Positions 1 through 5,316 of a DNA stretch of 9,049 nucleotides are shown here, piece after piece. The position numbers and the translations under genes are program-made. Under the pieces are notes generated by a model. The model had not been told where the DNA came from. It saw only the letters and a list, made by a program, of their open reading frames with translations, and searched no databases. This DNA comes from GWB1-54-5 sp035290085 (lineage in GTDB: Bacteria > Patescibacteriota > Gracilibacteria > Peribacterales > Peribacteraceae): NCBI GenBank assembly GCA_035290085.1, contig DATDVK010000049.1, forward strand, positions 1-9,049, in the 5' to 3' direction. Position 1 is the first letter of the stretch, and each line of letters starts with the position of its first letter.

Positions 1-42
1 GGGTAGCCTAGAGCCGCCCCTCTTTCTTTTGCAATGGTTTTT

Positions 43-675
43 CTATCTTTTTCTGCGCTTCGCAGCCATGTCGTCTTTCTTGAACAGCTTCACATTGGAG
101 GGGTTCACTGTGATGCTCTGGAAGACGCTCTGATTCGAACCTGCATCTGTGCGCGTACACCAGGCAAGCAGCAAGCCGTAGAGAATCATCACCAGCGGCA
201 TGATCCACCAACCAGCATCTTCCGGTATGCCGTTCATGAGAGTGGTGAAGAGCGAGAGGACCCACAGCAGGACGATGGCGTACCCAATGATTTTGAACAT
301 GATTAGGAAAATTGCACCCGGGACTGCGCGGGAAGCTTCATCGATCGCATGGGTGGCGTTATCGTGCCAGAGGAAGAGAATACCTCCAGCTGCGAAGATG
401 ACGAGCAATGTGAAGTACGTTGCCCCTGCGAGTTCCACACCAGCGAGGACACTCACCAGCGTTGGCAGAGCACCGGCTGTCATGAGCAGGATCCCGAGCG
501 ATTGCATGAGGTAACAGAAAATGGCTTCACCCACTTTGCGCGGCTGAGCGCCGTTTTTCATCATGCTTGGAATGAAGAGGAGTGTGAGTGACTGGAGGAG
601 GAGCAACGGAACCAAAATTCCGTAGAATATACTCACAAATCCAAACATTGCAGTAAAGAGTGATGCGTCAGCCAT
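43..675 (-). CDS. Polytopic membrane protein of unknown function
   Basis: The 210-residue protein is dominated by long hydrophobic stretches, about five membrane segments (near residues 5-33, 50-75, 80-103, 120-148 and 155-173). A polar tail of about 37 residues follows and ends in a basic cluster (KRRKR), probably cytoplasmic. I chose the ATG at 675 (MADASLF) because the 27 residues encoded upstream are arginine-rich, unlike the rest, and overlap the intergenic region. No SD-like sequence precedes either start. The gene lies 135 bp downstream of rplK on the same strand. That gap holds a weak promoter-like pair on the minus strand (TTGAAC at 797-802, AAGAAT at 775-780, 16-bp spacing), so it could be transcribed alone or by readthrough from rplK. 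I recognise no family motif, so no function is assigned. The reading frame is convincing from length and composition, and antisense ORFs here are short. Confidence 0.72.
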   Translation of the reverse strand: MADASLFTAMFGFVSIFYGILVPLLLLQSLTLLFIPSMMKNGAQPRKVGEAIFCYLMQSLGILLMTAGALPTLVSVLAGVELAGATYFTLLVIFAAGGILFLWHDNATHAIDEASRAVPGAIFLIMFKIIGYAIVLLWVLSLFTTLMNGIPEDAGWWIMPLVMILYGLLLAWCTRTDAGSNQSVFQSITVNPSNVKLFKKDDMAAKRRKR

Positions 676-810
676 CGCAGTTTGAGGTACGAGGTAAGGG
701 ATAGGGCATAGCGTACGGCTTCTTCCACTTTTTCGCACACGAAAACCATTGCGCACGCGATAGAAACATTCCCTATTCTTTTCTTCATTGGGACATGTTC
801 AATGCACCAT

Positions 811-1233
811 TCACACAATGTCTACTCCCATGCTTCGGGCGGTCCCTGCAATAGTCTTCATGGCTGCTTCCACACTCCCCGCATTGAGGTCCGACATTTT
901 TGTCTCGGCAATTTCTCTGAGCTGCGCTTTGGTGAGAGTGCCGACTTTGTTCTTATTCGGTTCCCCGCTTCCTTTCTGCACTTTTACTCTCTCCATAATG
1001 AGGGAAGCAGCAGGTGCCTGCTTGAGGACGAACGTGAAGGATCGGTCTTCGTACACGGTAATTTCCGCCGGCACCACCTGGCCCATGCGGTCCTTCGTCT
1101 GGTCATTGAATTTCTTGCAGAAGTCACCGATGTTTATCCCGGCCTGACCGAGCACGGGACCGAGTGGTGGAGCAGGGTTCGCCTGTCCGCCACGGGCCTG
1201 CACCTTAATGACTTTCATGACTTTCTTCGCCAT
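811..1233 (-). CDS. rplK: 50S ribosomal protein L11
   Basis: This 140-residue protein is a full-length L11, which binds 23S rRNA at the GTPase-associated centre with L10/L7-L12. The N-terminal domain (about 1-72) starts MAKKVMKVIKVQARGG and has the typical proline-rich helix (ANPAPPLGPVLGQAGINI, 18-35) and FCKKFN (38-43). The C-terminal RNA-binding domain (about 77-140) carries the family signature around EIAETKMSDLNAG (107-119) and ends in the normal SMGVDIV. The start matches the family start. No SD sequence precedes it, but a promoter lies just upstream (1269-1296). In most bacteria rplA (L1) follows rplK directly. Here the next gene on the strand is an unrelated membrane protein, so rplA is elsewhere or absent. 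Some CPR lineages are known to lack L1. Confidence 0.97.
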   Translation of the reverse strand: MAKKVMKVIKVQARGGQANPAPPLGPVLGQAGINIGDFCKKFNDQTKDRMGQVVPAEITVYEDRSFTFVLKQAPAASLIMERVKVQKGSGEPNKNKVGTLTKAQLREIAETKMSDLNAGSVEAAMKTIAGTARSMGVDIV

Positions 1234-1268
1234 TTATACTGAGTGAAATCGAAGTATAGCCGCGCTAC

Positions 1269-1296
1269 TCTATAGAGAGGAAAGGGGAGAGGTCAA
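1269..1296 (-). promoter_or_regulatory. Putative sigma70 promoter of rplK
   Basis: On the minus strand TTGACC (1291-1296) is followed after 16 bp by TATAGA (1269-1274). Transcription would start near 1262, giving a leader of about 29 nt without an SD. A second -10-like TATACT lies slightly closer to the gene (about 1254-1259). Assignment is by consensus only. Confidence 0.5.
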
Positions 1297-1307
1297 TGAT
1301 TTCGACG

Positions 1308-1411
1308 AGCTTTCAGCTTATAGCTTTCAGCAAGGTCTTAAGGATGAAGTGCTTAGGGTTTAAGTCTTTGGGTTTTCTGAAAGCTGATTCCTGCAAGCTA
1401 AAAGCTGAGCT
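1308..1411. repeat. Inverted AGCTTTCAGC repeats in the intergenic gap
   Basis: AGCTTTCAGC occurs at 1308-1317 and 1322-1331. Its complement CTGAAAGCT lies at 1377-1385, with a degenerate copy in AGCTAAAAGCTGAGCT (1396-1411). The arms could fold into a long imperfect hairpin directly behind the stop codon of the upstream minus-strand gene; the last arm overlaps that stop. It might act as a transcript end or processing structure for that gene, but no T-tract typical of an intrinsic terminator is present. The AAGCTGAAAGC style suggests a dispersed repeat family. Confidence 0.55.
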
Positions 1412-2048
1412 AGTTCGTCAGTGTCTCAATTAAATCAAACACCACTGCGTCCTTGCCTTCCGCCACATGGAATTCGTAGAGGCGCTCGCGGATACGGATG
1501 AAGACAACGCGTTCCTCGTTGATGGCTGGGTCCAGGAAAGTCAGGAGGTTGCGCAGAGCTTTCCCCTCCCTCTCCTGCACCTCATCAACCAAGTCACGCA
1601 TCTCAGGAGAGAATGTGGAGTGTAGAGCTTCTTTGAGAGCCAGCAAGTAGATCTTCACCTGCGGAGAGTCTGCCCATGCGATGAGACCGATGCGATCGCC
1701 ATCCTTCACGAGTACCTTTGCCTGGACAGTTGCGACACCACTGGGAATGATTTGTTCCAGAAGGCTGCGCTCTCTCGCCGGGTCGGCGAAATTGAACTGC
1801 TCGACCGTGAGAATCTCAAGCACATTTGGCTCCTCAATTTTCCGAATGCCCCCCGCGGGGGCGGTAGATGATTGTGCGGCGGAAGAGGAACCGCTGTTTG
1901 CCACGACAGCTACCTCCTCTGGGGGTTCCGGCTGCTGGAGTTGGATGAGGAGCTTCTTATTCTCAACGAGCAGAGCGTCAAATGTGCCGAGTGCCACAAG
2001 CACTGTGAGTAGGCCAACGGTGAGAGTTGTGGGATTCCGCATGCGCAT
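1410..2048 (-). CDS. Membrane-anchored protein of unknown function
   Basis: The 212-residue protein begins with a short basic segment (MRMRN) and a hydrophobic stretch (about residues 7-26, TLTVGLLTVLVALGTFDALL). This looks like a signal anchor, or a signal peptide without an obvious cleavage site. A low-complexity linker rich in Pro, Ser, Ala and Glu (about 36-68) leads to a soluble, charged, mainly alpha/beta-looking domain (about 70-212), presumably outside the cytoplasmic membrane. I recognise no family. An alternative in-frame ATG lies at 2042. A -10-like TAGAAT sits 6 nt before the ATG at 2048, so the longer start fits a leaderless transcript. The gene is divergent from ruvB across a 63-bp gap. 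It runs in the same direction as rplK but is separated from it by a repeat and an rplK promoter, so it is probably its own transcription unit. Confidence 0.75.
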   Translation of the reverse strand: MRMRNPTTLTVGLLTVLVALGTFDALLVENKKLLIQLQQPEPPEEVAVVANSGSSSAAQSSTAPAGGIRKIEEPNVLEILTVEQFNFADPARERSLLEQIIPSGVATVQAKVLVKDGDRIGLIAWADSPQVKIYLLALKEALHSTFSPEMRDLVDEVQEREGKALRNLLTFLDPAINEERVVFIRIRERLYEFHVAEGKDAVVFDLIETLTN

Positions 2049-2054
2049 AGGTGG

Positions 2055-2082
2055 ATTCTACACGAAATAATCGCGCTCTTAA
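2055..2082 (-). promoter_or_regulatory. Putative promoter of the 1410-2048 gene
   Basis: Minus-strand TTAAGA (2077-2082), 16 bp, then TAGAAT (2055-2060). The hexamer ends 6 nt before the ATG at 2048, so the predicted transcript starts at or next to the start codon. It shares the 63-bp divergent gap with the ruvB promoter. Confidence 0.45.
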
Positions 2083-2096
2083 AACAGAGTCGGCTC

Positions 2097-2105
2097 TGCT
2101 AAGAT
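2097..2105 (+). promoter_or_regulatory. Putative extended -10 promoter of ruvB
   Basis: TGCTAAGAT (2097-2105) matches the extended -10 form TGnTAnnnT and ends 6 nt before the ruvB ATG at 2112. No good -35 is seen, as is usual for extended -10 promoters. There is no room for a leader with an SD, so a leaderless mRNA is predicted. Confidence 0.45.
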
Positions 2106-2111
2106 GGTGTC

Positions 2112-3155
2112 ATGGCAATTTCGCGGACTCAGAGGGCAGAGGCGATTGTCCGTCCCACAAAAGCAGGGAAGGACGCCGATGTATTCGAAAAGTCGCTCCG
2201 GCCGAGGACGTTTGCGGAGTATGTGGGGCAGTCGAAGATCAAAGGGCATCTCCTTGTTCATATTGAGGCTGCGAGGAAGAGGAATGAACCGCTGGGCCAC
2301 ACGCTCCTGCACGGGCCGCCGGGGCTTGGGAAAACAACACTCGCGCACATCATGGCGCGCGAGATGGGAACACAACTTCGCATTACCAGTGGGCCGGCAA
2401 TCGAGAAACCGGGAGACTTGGCGTCGCTCCTCACGAACATAGAACAGGGGGATGTGCTTTTCATCGATGAAATCCACCGCATGCGCCCCATTATTGAGGA
2501 GGTGCTCTATAGTGCCATGGAGGAATTCGCGCTCGATCTTGTCATTGGCAAGGGGCCAACGGCGCGCTCCATGCGCCTGGACCTCAAGCCCTTCACGCTT
2601 GTGGGGGCGACGACGAAGGCCGGATCCATGAGTGCCCCGCTCCGCGATCGTTTTGTCCACACGTTCAAACTCTCGTTCTATTCTCCGGTGGAAATGGAGC
2701 GGATCATCGAGCGTTCAGCAGGCATTCTCAAGGTTGAACTTGAAGAGGGTGTCGCCGAGTATTTGTCCGGCTGCTGCCGTGCCACTCCGCGTGTTGCCAA
2801 CAGGCTGGTGCGTGCAGTCCGGGACTTTGCGCAGGTGCAGAATGAGAAACGCATTTCCCATGAGAGGGTTCTCTCCACACTCGCTTCGCTCGGTATAGAC
2901 GAACGAGGACTCGATGAAACAGACAGGGAAATCCTCCGGTCTCTCATAGAGAAGTTCGGAGGCGGGCCGGTGGGTCTCTCCACCCTGGCGACAACGATTG
3001 CGGAAGAGGAAGATACGCTCGAAGATGTGTATGAGCCGTACCTTATTCAGCAGGGGTATCTGCAGCGCACATCCAAGGGGCGTATGGTGACGCCGCTCAC
3101 CTACGAAGCACTGAATCTGCGGTCCCCGGATCCACTTCAACCCCTCTTCTCATGA
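2112..3155 (+). CDS. ruvB: Holliday junction branch migration helicase RuvB
   Basis: RuvB is the hexameric AAA+ ATPase that, with RuvA, drives branch migration of Holliday junctions in recombination repair. The 347 residues match the family length. Visible in order: an N-terminal extension to the FEKSLRPRTFAEYVGQ entry motif (25-40), Walker A GPPGLGKT (68-75), Walker B LFIDEIH (116-122), sensor 1 GATTKAG (165-171), the arginine-finger region PLRDRF (176-181), sensor 2 ATPRVANRL (224-232) and a C-terminal winged helix with GGGPVGLSTLA and EDVYEPYLIQQGYLQRT. Two small departures are the Lys in GATTKAG (commonly Arg) and Ala for Gly in the RGTPR motif; neither removes a catalytic residue. ruvA and ruvC are not next to it. 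A downstream membrane protein gene overlaps it by ATGA, suggesting translational coupling. Confidence 0.97.
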   Translation: MAISRTQRAEAIVRPTKAGKDADVFEKSLRPRTFAEYVGQSKIKGHLLVHIEAARKRNEPLGHTLLHGPPGLGKTTLAHIMAREMGTQLRITSGPAIEKPGDLASLLTNIEQGDVLFIDEIHRMRPIIEEVLYSAMEEFALDLVIGKGPTARSMRLDLKPFTLVGATTKAGSMSAPLRDRFVHTFKLSFYSPVEMERIIERSAGILKVELEEGVAEYLSGCCRATPRVANRLVRAVRDFAQVQNEKRISHERVLSTLASLGIDERGLDETDREILRSLIEKFGGGPVGLSTLATTIAEEEDTLEDVYEPYLIQQGYLQRTSKGRMVTPLTYEALNLRSPDPLQPLFS

Positions 3156-3592
3156 GTACACAGACTCTTGGCATTCTCATCGGCGGTCTTATTCCTGCCA
3201 TTGCCTACACGTTTTGCAACATATTCGCAAAAACCAGCATGCAGGCAGGTATCGGCATCGGGCCGTATCTGATGTTCGTCGGAGTCGGCATTCTCGTCGT
3301 AGGATTCATCTTCACTCTGCTCCTGCCGTACGGGTCGGTGACGCTCCGTTCGGGGACACATAGCCTACTCATGGGACTGACCTGGGGGGTGGGCAGCGGT
3401 CTCGTTGCTCTGGGACTCGCACGGTACCATGCTTCACTCTCACAGCTTGTGCCGCTCTTTAATATGAACACGCTCTTCACGGTGCTGATCGCACTCTGGA
3501 TATTTGCAGAGTGGAAGGAGGTGCGGGTTCCACAGCTTCTCCTCGGGTCCATTTTCATTGTGATCGGAGGAACGCTGGTGGCTAGAGCATAG
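3152..3592 (+). CDS. Half-size EamA/DMT-type membrane protein
   Basis: The 146-residue protein has about five hydrophobic segments (near 5-26, 37-60, 70-90, 98-119 and 127-144). Its last third follows the EamA (drug/metabolite transporter) pattern: ALGLARYHASLSQLVPL, then NTLFTVLIALWIFAEWKE, then a final helix IVIGGTLVARA. Typical EamA transporters have ten helices from two tandem repeats; this is a single repeat. Half-size members must dimerise to make a transport unit, so either a homodimer or a partner encoded elsewhere is expected. The substrate cannot be inferred. The start codon overlaps the ruvB stop (ATGA) with no SD, so translation probably depends on ruvB. The 3' end overlaps the convergent glycosyltransferase gene by 11 bp. 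Confidence 0.8.
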   Translation: MSTQTLGILIGGLIPAIAYTFCNIFAKTSMQAGIGIGPYLMFVGVGILVVGFIFTLLLPYGSVTLRSGTHSLLMGLTWGVGSGLVALGLARYHASLSQLVPLFNMNTLFTVLIALWIFAEWKEVRVPQLLLGSIFIVIGGTLVARA

Positions 3593-4709
3593 AAGATCCG
3601 AGGAGTTTCTCAATCTCCTGTTCGATCACCTCCTCAAACCGCTTGCGGGAGAATTGCTGTGCGAAGGAGCGGCACCGCTCCGGATCCACTTTCATTGCTC
3701 GTGTCTGGTGGATAGTGGCTTCCAGCGATTCAGCAGTCGGCTCATTGAAGAAGAAGCCTGTCTCACCTTCATGCACTGTTTCGAGAGCACCTCCTTTCTT
3801 GAATGCGATCACTGGTGCACCACAGGCCATTGCTTCCACCGGGACGAGGCCGAAGTCGTCCTGCCCCGGGAAGAGCACTGCTTTTGTCCTCTTATAAAGG
3901 GTGCGCACGTCTTCGTTCGACTGGTAGCCCAGCAGTTCCGTGGTCTGGCCCGCGAGTTTTCTGAGTCTGCGCAGATCCGGTCCTTCTCCGGCGATCTTCA
4001 GCGGCACTTGCAGTCTGTTGCAGGCTTCTATGGCGCGGTCAATACTCTTATATGGCGTGAGCGTGGAGACGATAAGGTAGAAGTCGTCCTTCTCTCTCCG
4101 CACATCGCCCTCCAGCCAGAAGTCCTCTATGGGGGGGTACACCACCGTGCTCTCTCTGCGCCAGTAGAGCTCTATGCGTCGTTGCACTTCTCTGGAGTTT
4201 GCCAGGAGCGCATCCGGTCGTGCTGCTACCTCTGCATCCCACATGCGCAGTTTATGGAATGTTCGCTCCAGCCACTGCCGCTTCAGGAGTCCAAGCGGTC
4301 CTCTCCCCGCACGCTCCAGAACTTCCTGTGTGGCATCCCAGAGATAGCGGGCAGGGGAGTGTACGTAGCACAGATGCTTGGGGGCAGAGTTGGTGATAAT
4401 GCCGTGGACGAAGGCAGAAGAGCTGCTGAGGACAAGATCGAATTCCCGGAAATCCCAGGCTTCGACAGCGGCGGGAAATTGAGAGAGATAGAGATGGTGG
4501 TTGAAACGGACGGAAGCGGGAAGCGGGAAGCGGGAAGCGGGAAGTTTGGCCGGGCGGACGCGCTGAGGCGGGAACCATTCGCCGAGTCTCTGCTCGTTGT
4601 AGAGCAGCGTGTACACCGGTGCTTCCGGGAACATCTCGGCGAAGATGCGTGCGACGCGCTCCGCGCCGCCGCGCCGTGTGAGGAGTTCATGAACGATGGC
4701 GACTTTCAT
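3582..4709 (-). CDS. GT4-family glycosyltransferase
   Basis: This 375-residue GT-B enzyme resembles family 1/GT4 mannosyl- and related transferases that use nucleotide sugars in cell-surface glycan assembly. The N-terminal Rossmann domain starts MKVAIVHELLTRRGGAERV, with the typical Gly-rich donor/acceptor loop at 14-18, SSSSAFVHGIIT (95-106) and CYVHSPARYLWD (114-125). The C-terminal domain shows STLTPYKSIDRAIEA (215-229), GEGPDLRRLRKLAG (241-254) and DDFGLVPVEAMACGAPVIA (284-302). The usual EX7E pair is present as Asp284...Glu292, the first Glu being Asp. I chose the ATG at 4709 because family members start MKVAIVH and TACAAT sits 7 nt upstream; the in-frame ATG at 4718 overlaps that hexamer. 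Residues 56-66 (LPASRFPLPAS) are encoded by a heptanucleotide repeat. The acceptor and sugar are unknown. Confidence 0.92.
   Translation of the reverse strand: MKVAIVHELLTRRGGAERVARIFAEMFPEAPVYTLLYNEQRLGEWFPPQRVRPAKLPASRFPLPASVRFNHHLYLSQFPAAVEAWDFREFDLVLSSSSAFVHGIITNSAPKHLCYVHSPARYLWDATQEVLERAGRGPLGLLKRQWLERTFHKLRMWDAEVAARPDALLANSREVQRRIELYWRRESTVVYPPIEDFWLEGDVRREKDDFYLIVSTLTPYKSIDRAIEACNRLQVPLKIAGEGPDLRRLRKLAGQTTELLGYQSNEDVRTLYKRTKAVLFPGQDDFGLVPVEAMACGAPVIAFKKGGALETVHEGETGFFFNEPTAESLEATIHQTRAMKVDPERCRSFAQQFSRKRFEEVIEQEIEKLLGSSML
4512..4544. repeat. 7-bp tandem repeat (GGGAAGC)n inside the GT4 gene
   Basis: About 4.7 perfect copies of GGGAAGC (plus strand) cover 33 bp and encode residues 56-66 of the glycosyltransferase. 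The unit is not a multiple of three, so gaining or losing one copy shifts the reading frame after about residue 60 and truncates the enzyme. Confidence 0.9.
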
Positions 4710-4716
4710 CTTGCAC

Positions 4717-4722
4717 ATTGTA
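4717..4722 (-). promoter_or_regulatory. -10 element of the GT4 gene
   Basis: TACAAT on the minus strand (5 of 6 consensus) ends 7 nt before the chosen ATG at 4709. No convincing -35 is seen. The position implies a leaderless transcript and argues against the ATG at 4718, which overlaps the hexamer. Confidence 0.4.
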
Positions 4723-4733
4723 GCGTCTTTCTG

Positions 4734-4762
4734 TTTTCCGGCTGCCTTACTTTCCGTACAAT
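4734..4762 (+). promoter_or_regulatory. Putative promoter of the tRNA-Lys locus
   Basis: TACAAT (4757-4762) is preceded at 17 bp by a weak TTTTCC (4734-4739). Transcription would begin near 4769-4771, just before the truncated copy of the tRNA-Lys 5' end at 4774. The intact tRNA begins 75 bp further on, so the promoter appears positioned for the upstream copy. Confidence 0.4.
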
Positions 4763-4773
4763 GCCGGTACAAA

Positions 4774-4830
4774 GGGTCAGTAGCTTCCACCTTCGCTCTT
4801 CGAGCTTCGGTGGACGAGACGCTACTGCCC
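4774..4830. repeat. tRNA-Lys 5' fragment fused to a nested palindrome
   Basis: Positions 4774-4785 (GGGTCAGTAGCT) are identical to the first 12 nt of tRNA-Lys at 4849-4860. They open a nested palindrome: CAGTAGC (4778-4784) pairs with GCTACTG (4821-4827), TCCACC (4786-4791) with GGTGGA (4809-4814), and GCTC (4795-4798) with GAGC (4802-4805). It is followed at 4828-4848 by a GC-rich repeat related to the one upstream of tRNA-Arg. The likeliest reading is insertion of a small palindromic element into the tRNA 5' end, with the 5' sequence duplicated. Confidence 0.7.
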
Positions 4831-4848
4831 CTCGTTCCTTCGTCACTC

Positions 4849-4923
4849 GGGTCAGTAGCTCAGGGGTAGAGCAGTAGGCTTTTAACCTATTGGCCGTGGG
4901 TTCGATTCCCACCTGACCCACCA
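4849..4923 (+). tRNA. tRNA-Lys (anticodon UUU)
   Basis: A complete cloverleaf can be drawn. The acceptor GGGTCAG (4849-4855) pairs perfectly with CTGACCC (4913-4919). The D-arm is GCTC/GAGC. The anticodon stem GTAGG/CCTAT (one G-T pair) closes the loop CTTTTAA, giving anticodon TTT for lysine AAA/AAG. The T-arm is GTGGG-TTCGATT-CCCAC. The discriminator is A and CCA is encoded (4921-4923). The GIY-YIG start codon lies only 5 nt after CCA, so both are probably on one primary transcript that must be cleaved at the tRNA 3' end. The last 26 nt are repeated exactly at 5218-5243. Confidence 0.97.
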
Positions 4924-4928
4924 AGGAT

Positions 4929-5207
4929 ATGAAGAAGATTGGAGTCTACATTCTCAGGGGCAAACGGTACTACGTTGGTAGCACTGGTGATCTTGAACGT
5001 CGTCTTTGCCAACACAGGGATGGCCATACTCACACTACAAGGAGGATTGGGGACTGGAAATTGGTTAGATTCATTCCCTGCAATTCTTTTGAGGAGGCGA
5101 GACAACTGGAAATGAAGATAAAAAAATCGAAGAATACTGTTCGTTGGGTGGTAGAGCAGCCCCGCACGCGCTTGCGCGCTGCGGGGCTGGCCGTGGGCTC
5201 GTCCTGA
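4929..5207 (+). CDS. GIY-YIG nuclease-domain protein
   Basis: This 92-residue protein is a stand-alone GIY-YIG domain of the small UvrC/YhbQ-like type. The GIY motif appears as GVY (5-7) and YIG as YVG (15-17) in YYVGSTGDLERRLCQH. The conserved Arg is at 24 or 25, His at 29 and the metal-binding Glu at 61 (EARQLEMKIKK). All catalytic positions look intact. The domain ends near residue 70. The remaining tail (74-92, VVEQPRTRLRAAGLAVGSS) is encoded by the tRNA remnant and its hairpin, so it is probably accidental. The stop TGA lies inside a REP-like sequence. The ATG follows the tRNA CCA by 5 nt with only AAGGA, at 1 nt, as an SD-like match. No own promoter is seen, so expression likely depends on tRNA readthrough. 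Cellular function is unknown; structure-specific or homing cleavage is plausible. Confidence 0.85.
   Translation: MKKIGVYILRGKRYYVGSTGDLERRLCQHRDGHTHTTRRIGDWKLVRFIPCNSFEEARQLEMKIKKSKNTVRWVVEQPRTRLRAAGLAVGSS
5157..5189. repeat. GC-rich hairpin replacing the anticodon arm
   Basis: CAGCCCCGCA (5157-5166) pairs with TGCGGGGCTG (5180-5189). Inside, CGCG (5167-5170) pairs with CGCG (5175-5178) across a CTTG loop, with one bulged C (5179). No T-tract follows, so it is not a standard terminator. It resembles the palindromes near tRNA-Arg in its GCCCCGC/GCGGGGC core. Confidence 0.85.
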
Positions 5208-5220
5208 ATGTAGTGAAGGG
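5202..5220. repeat. Degenerate REP-like sequence in the tRNA remnant
   Basis: TCCTGAATGTAGTGAAGGG shares its conserved ends (CCTGA...GAAGGG) with CCCTGAGCTTGTCGAAGGG at 7702-7720, 12 of 19 positions overall. It sits in the T-arm of the tRNA remnant with GGG on both sides, and supplies the stop codon of the GIY-YIG ORF. Confidence 0.5.
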
Positions 5221-5240
5221 TTCGATTCCCACCTGACCCA

Positions 5241-5278
5241 CCATTCGTCGCCCCTCGGGCTCCTCATGGCAGGCCATC
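5241..5278. repeat. Post-tRNA repeat (CCATTCG...CTCATGGCAGGCCATC)
   Basis: Directly after the tRNA-Lys remnant lie CCATTCG, a small GCCC/GGGC hairpin (5250-5260) and the palindrome ATGGC-AG-GCCAT (5266-5277). Related sequences occur in the same order after tRNA-Arg (CACCATTCGACTCG at 7598-7611, CTCATGGCAAGCCATC at 7799-7814). It is likely one dispersed repeat family. Confidence 0.55.
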
Positions 5279-5316
5279 TTTGCTTTGCAAGCCTCAAATA
5301 AAGGCGGTTGTCGTGC

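Larger units (their letters stand above)
4924..5243 (+). mobile_element. Putative tRNA-targeting GIY-YIG mini-element
   Basis: The 320-bp unit begins right after the intact tRNA-Lys and ends with an exact 26-bp copy of the tRNA 3' end (5218-5243 equals 4898-4923). It contains one ORF, a GIY-YIG endonuclease, and a degraded tRNA-Lys 3' half. This is the geometry of an element that enters a tRNA 3' end, rebuilds the gene with its own copy and leaves the displaced end downstream. No integrase or transposase is present. GIY-YIG enzymes act as homing endonucleases in other systems, so homing is a reasonable mechanism, but it is inferred. Partial tandem duplication of the tRNA, with the ORF arriving separately, is the alternative. 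Confidence 0.55.
5150..5243 (+). pseudogene. Decayed tRNA-Lys 3' half
   Basis: Three segments of tRNA-Lys recur here in order: GGTAGAGCAG (5150-5159, equal to 4865-4874), TGGCCGTGGG (5188-5197, equal to 4891-4900) and the final 26 nt (5218-5243, equal to 4898-4923). The 5' half is missing. The anticodon arm is replaced by a 33-nt hairpin, and about 20 nt are inserted in the T-arm with GGG on both sides. It cannot fold as a tRNA. It overlaps the last 19 codons of the GIY-YIG ORF. Confidence 0.88.

Noticed and set aside
2079..2660. 193-codon minus-strand ORF under ruvB
   Set aside because: Shadow of ruvB, whose motifs are unmistakable on the other strand.
3654..4877. 407-codon plus-strand ORF opposite the GT4 gene
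   Set aside because: It mirrors the glycosyltransferase, has no recognisable motifs and is rich in Cys, His and Arg, as expected for an antisense shadow in GC-rich DNA.
4706..4924. Minus-strand ORF beginning VGQVGIEPTANRL
   Set aside because: It is the antisense translation of tRNA-Lys, a familiar spurious protein in databases.
5150..5243. Second functional tRNA-Lys
   Set aside because: The 5' half and the anticodon arm are missing and the T-arm is interrupted.
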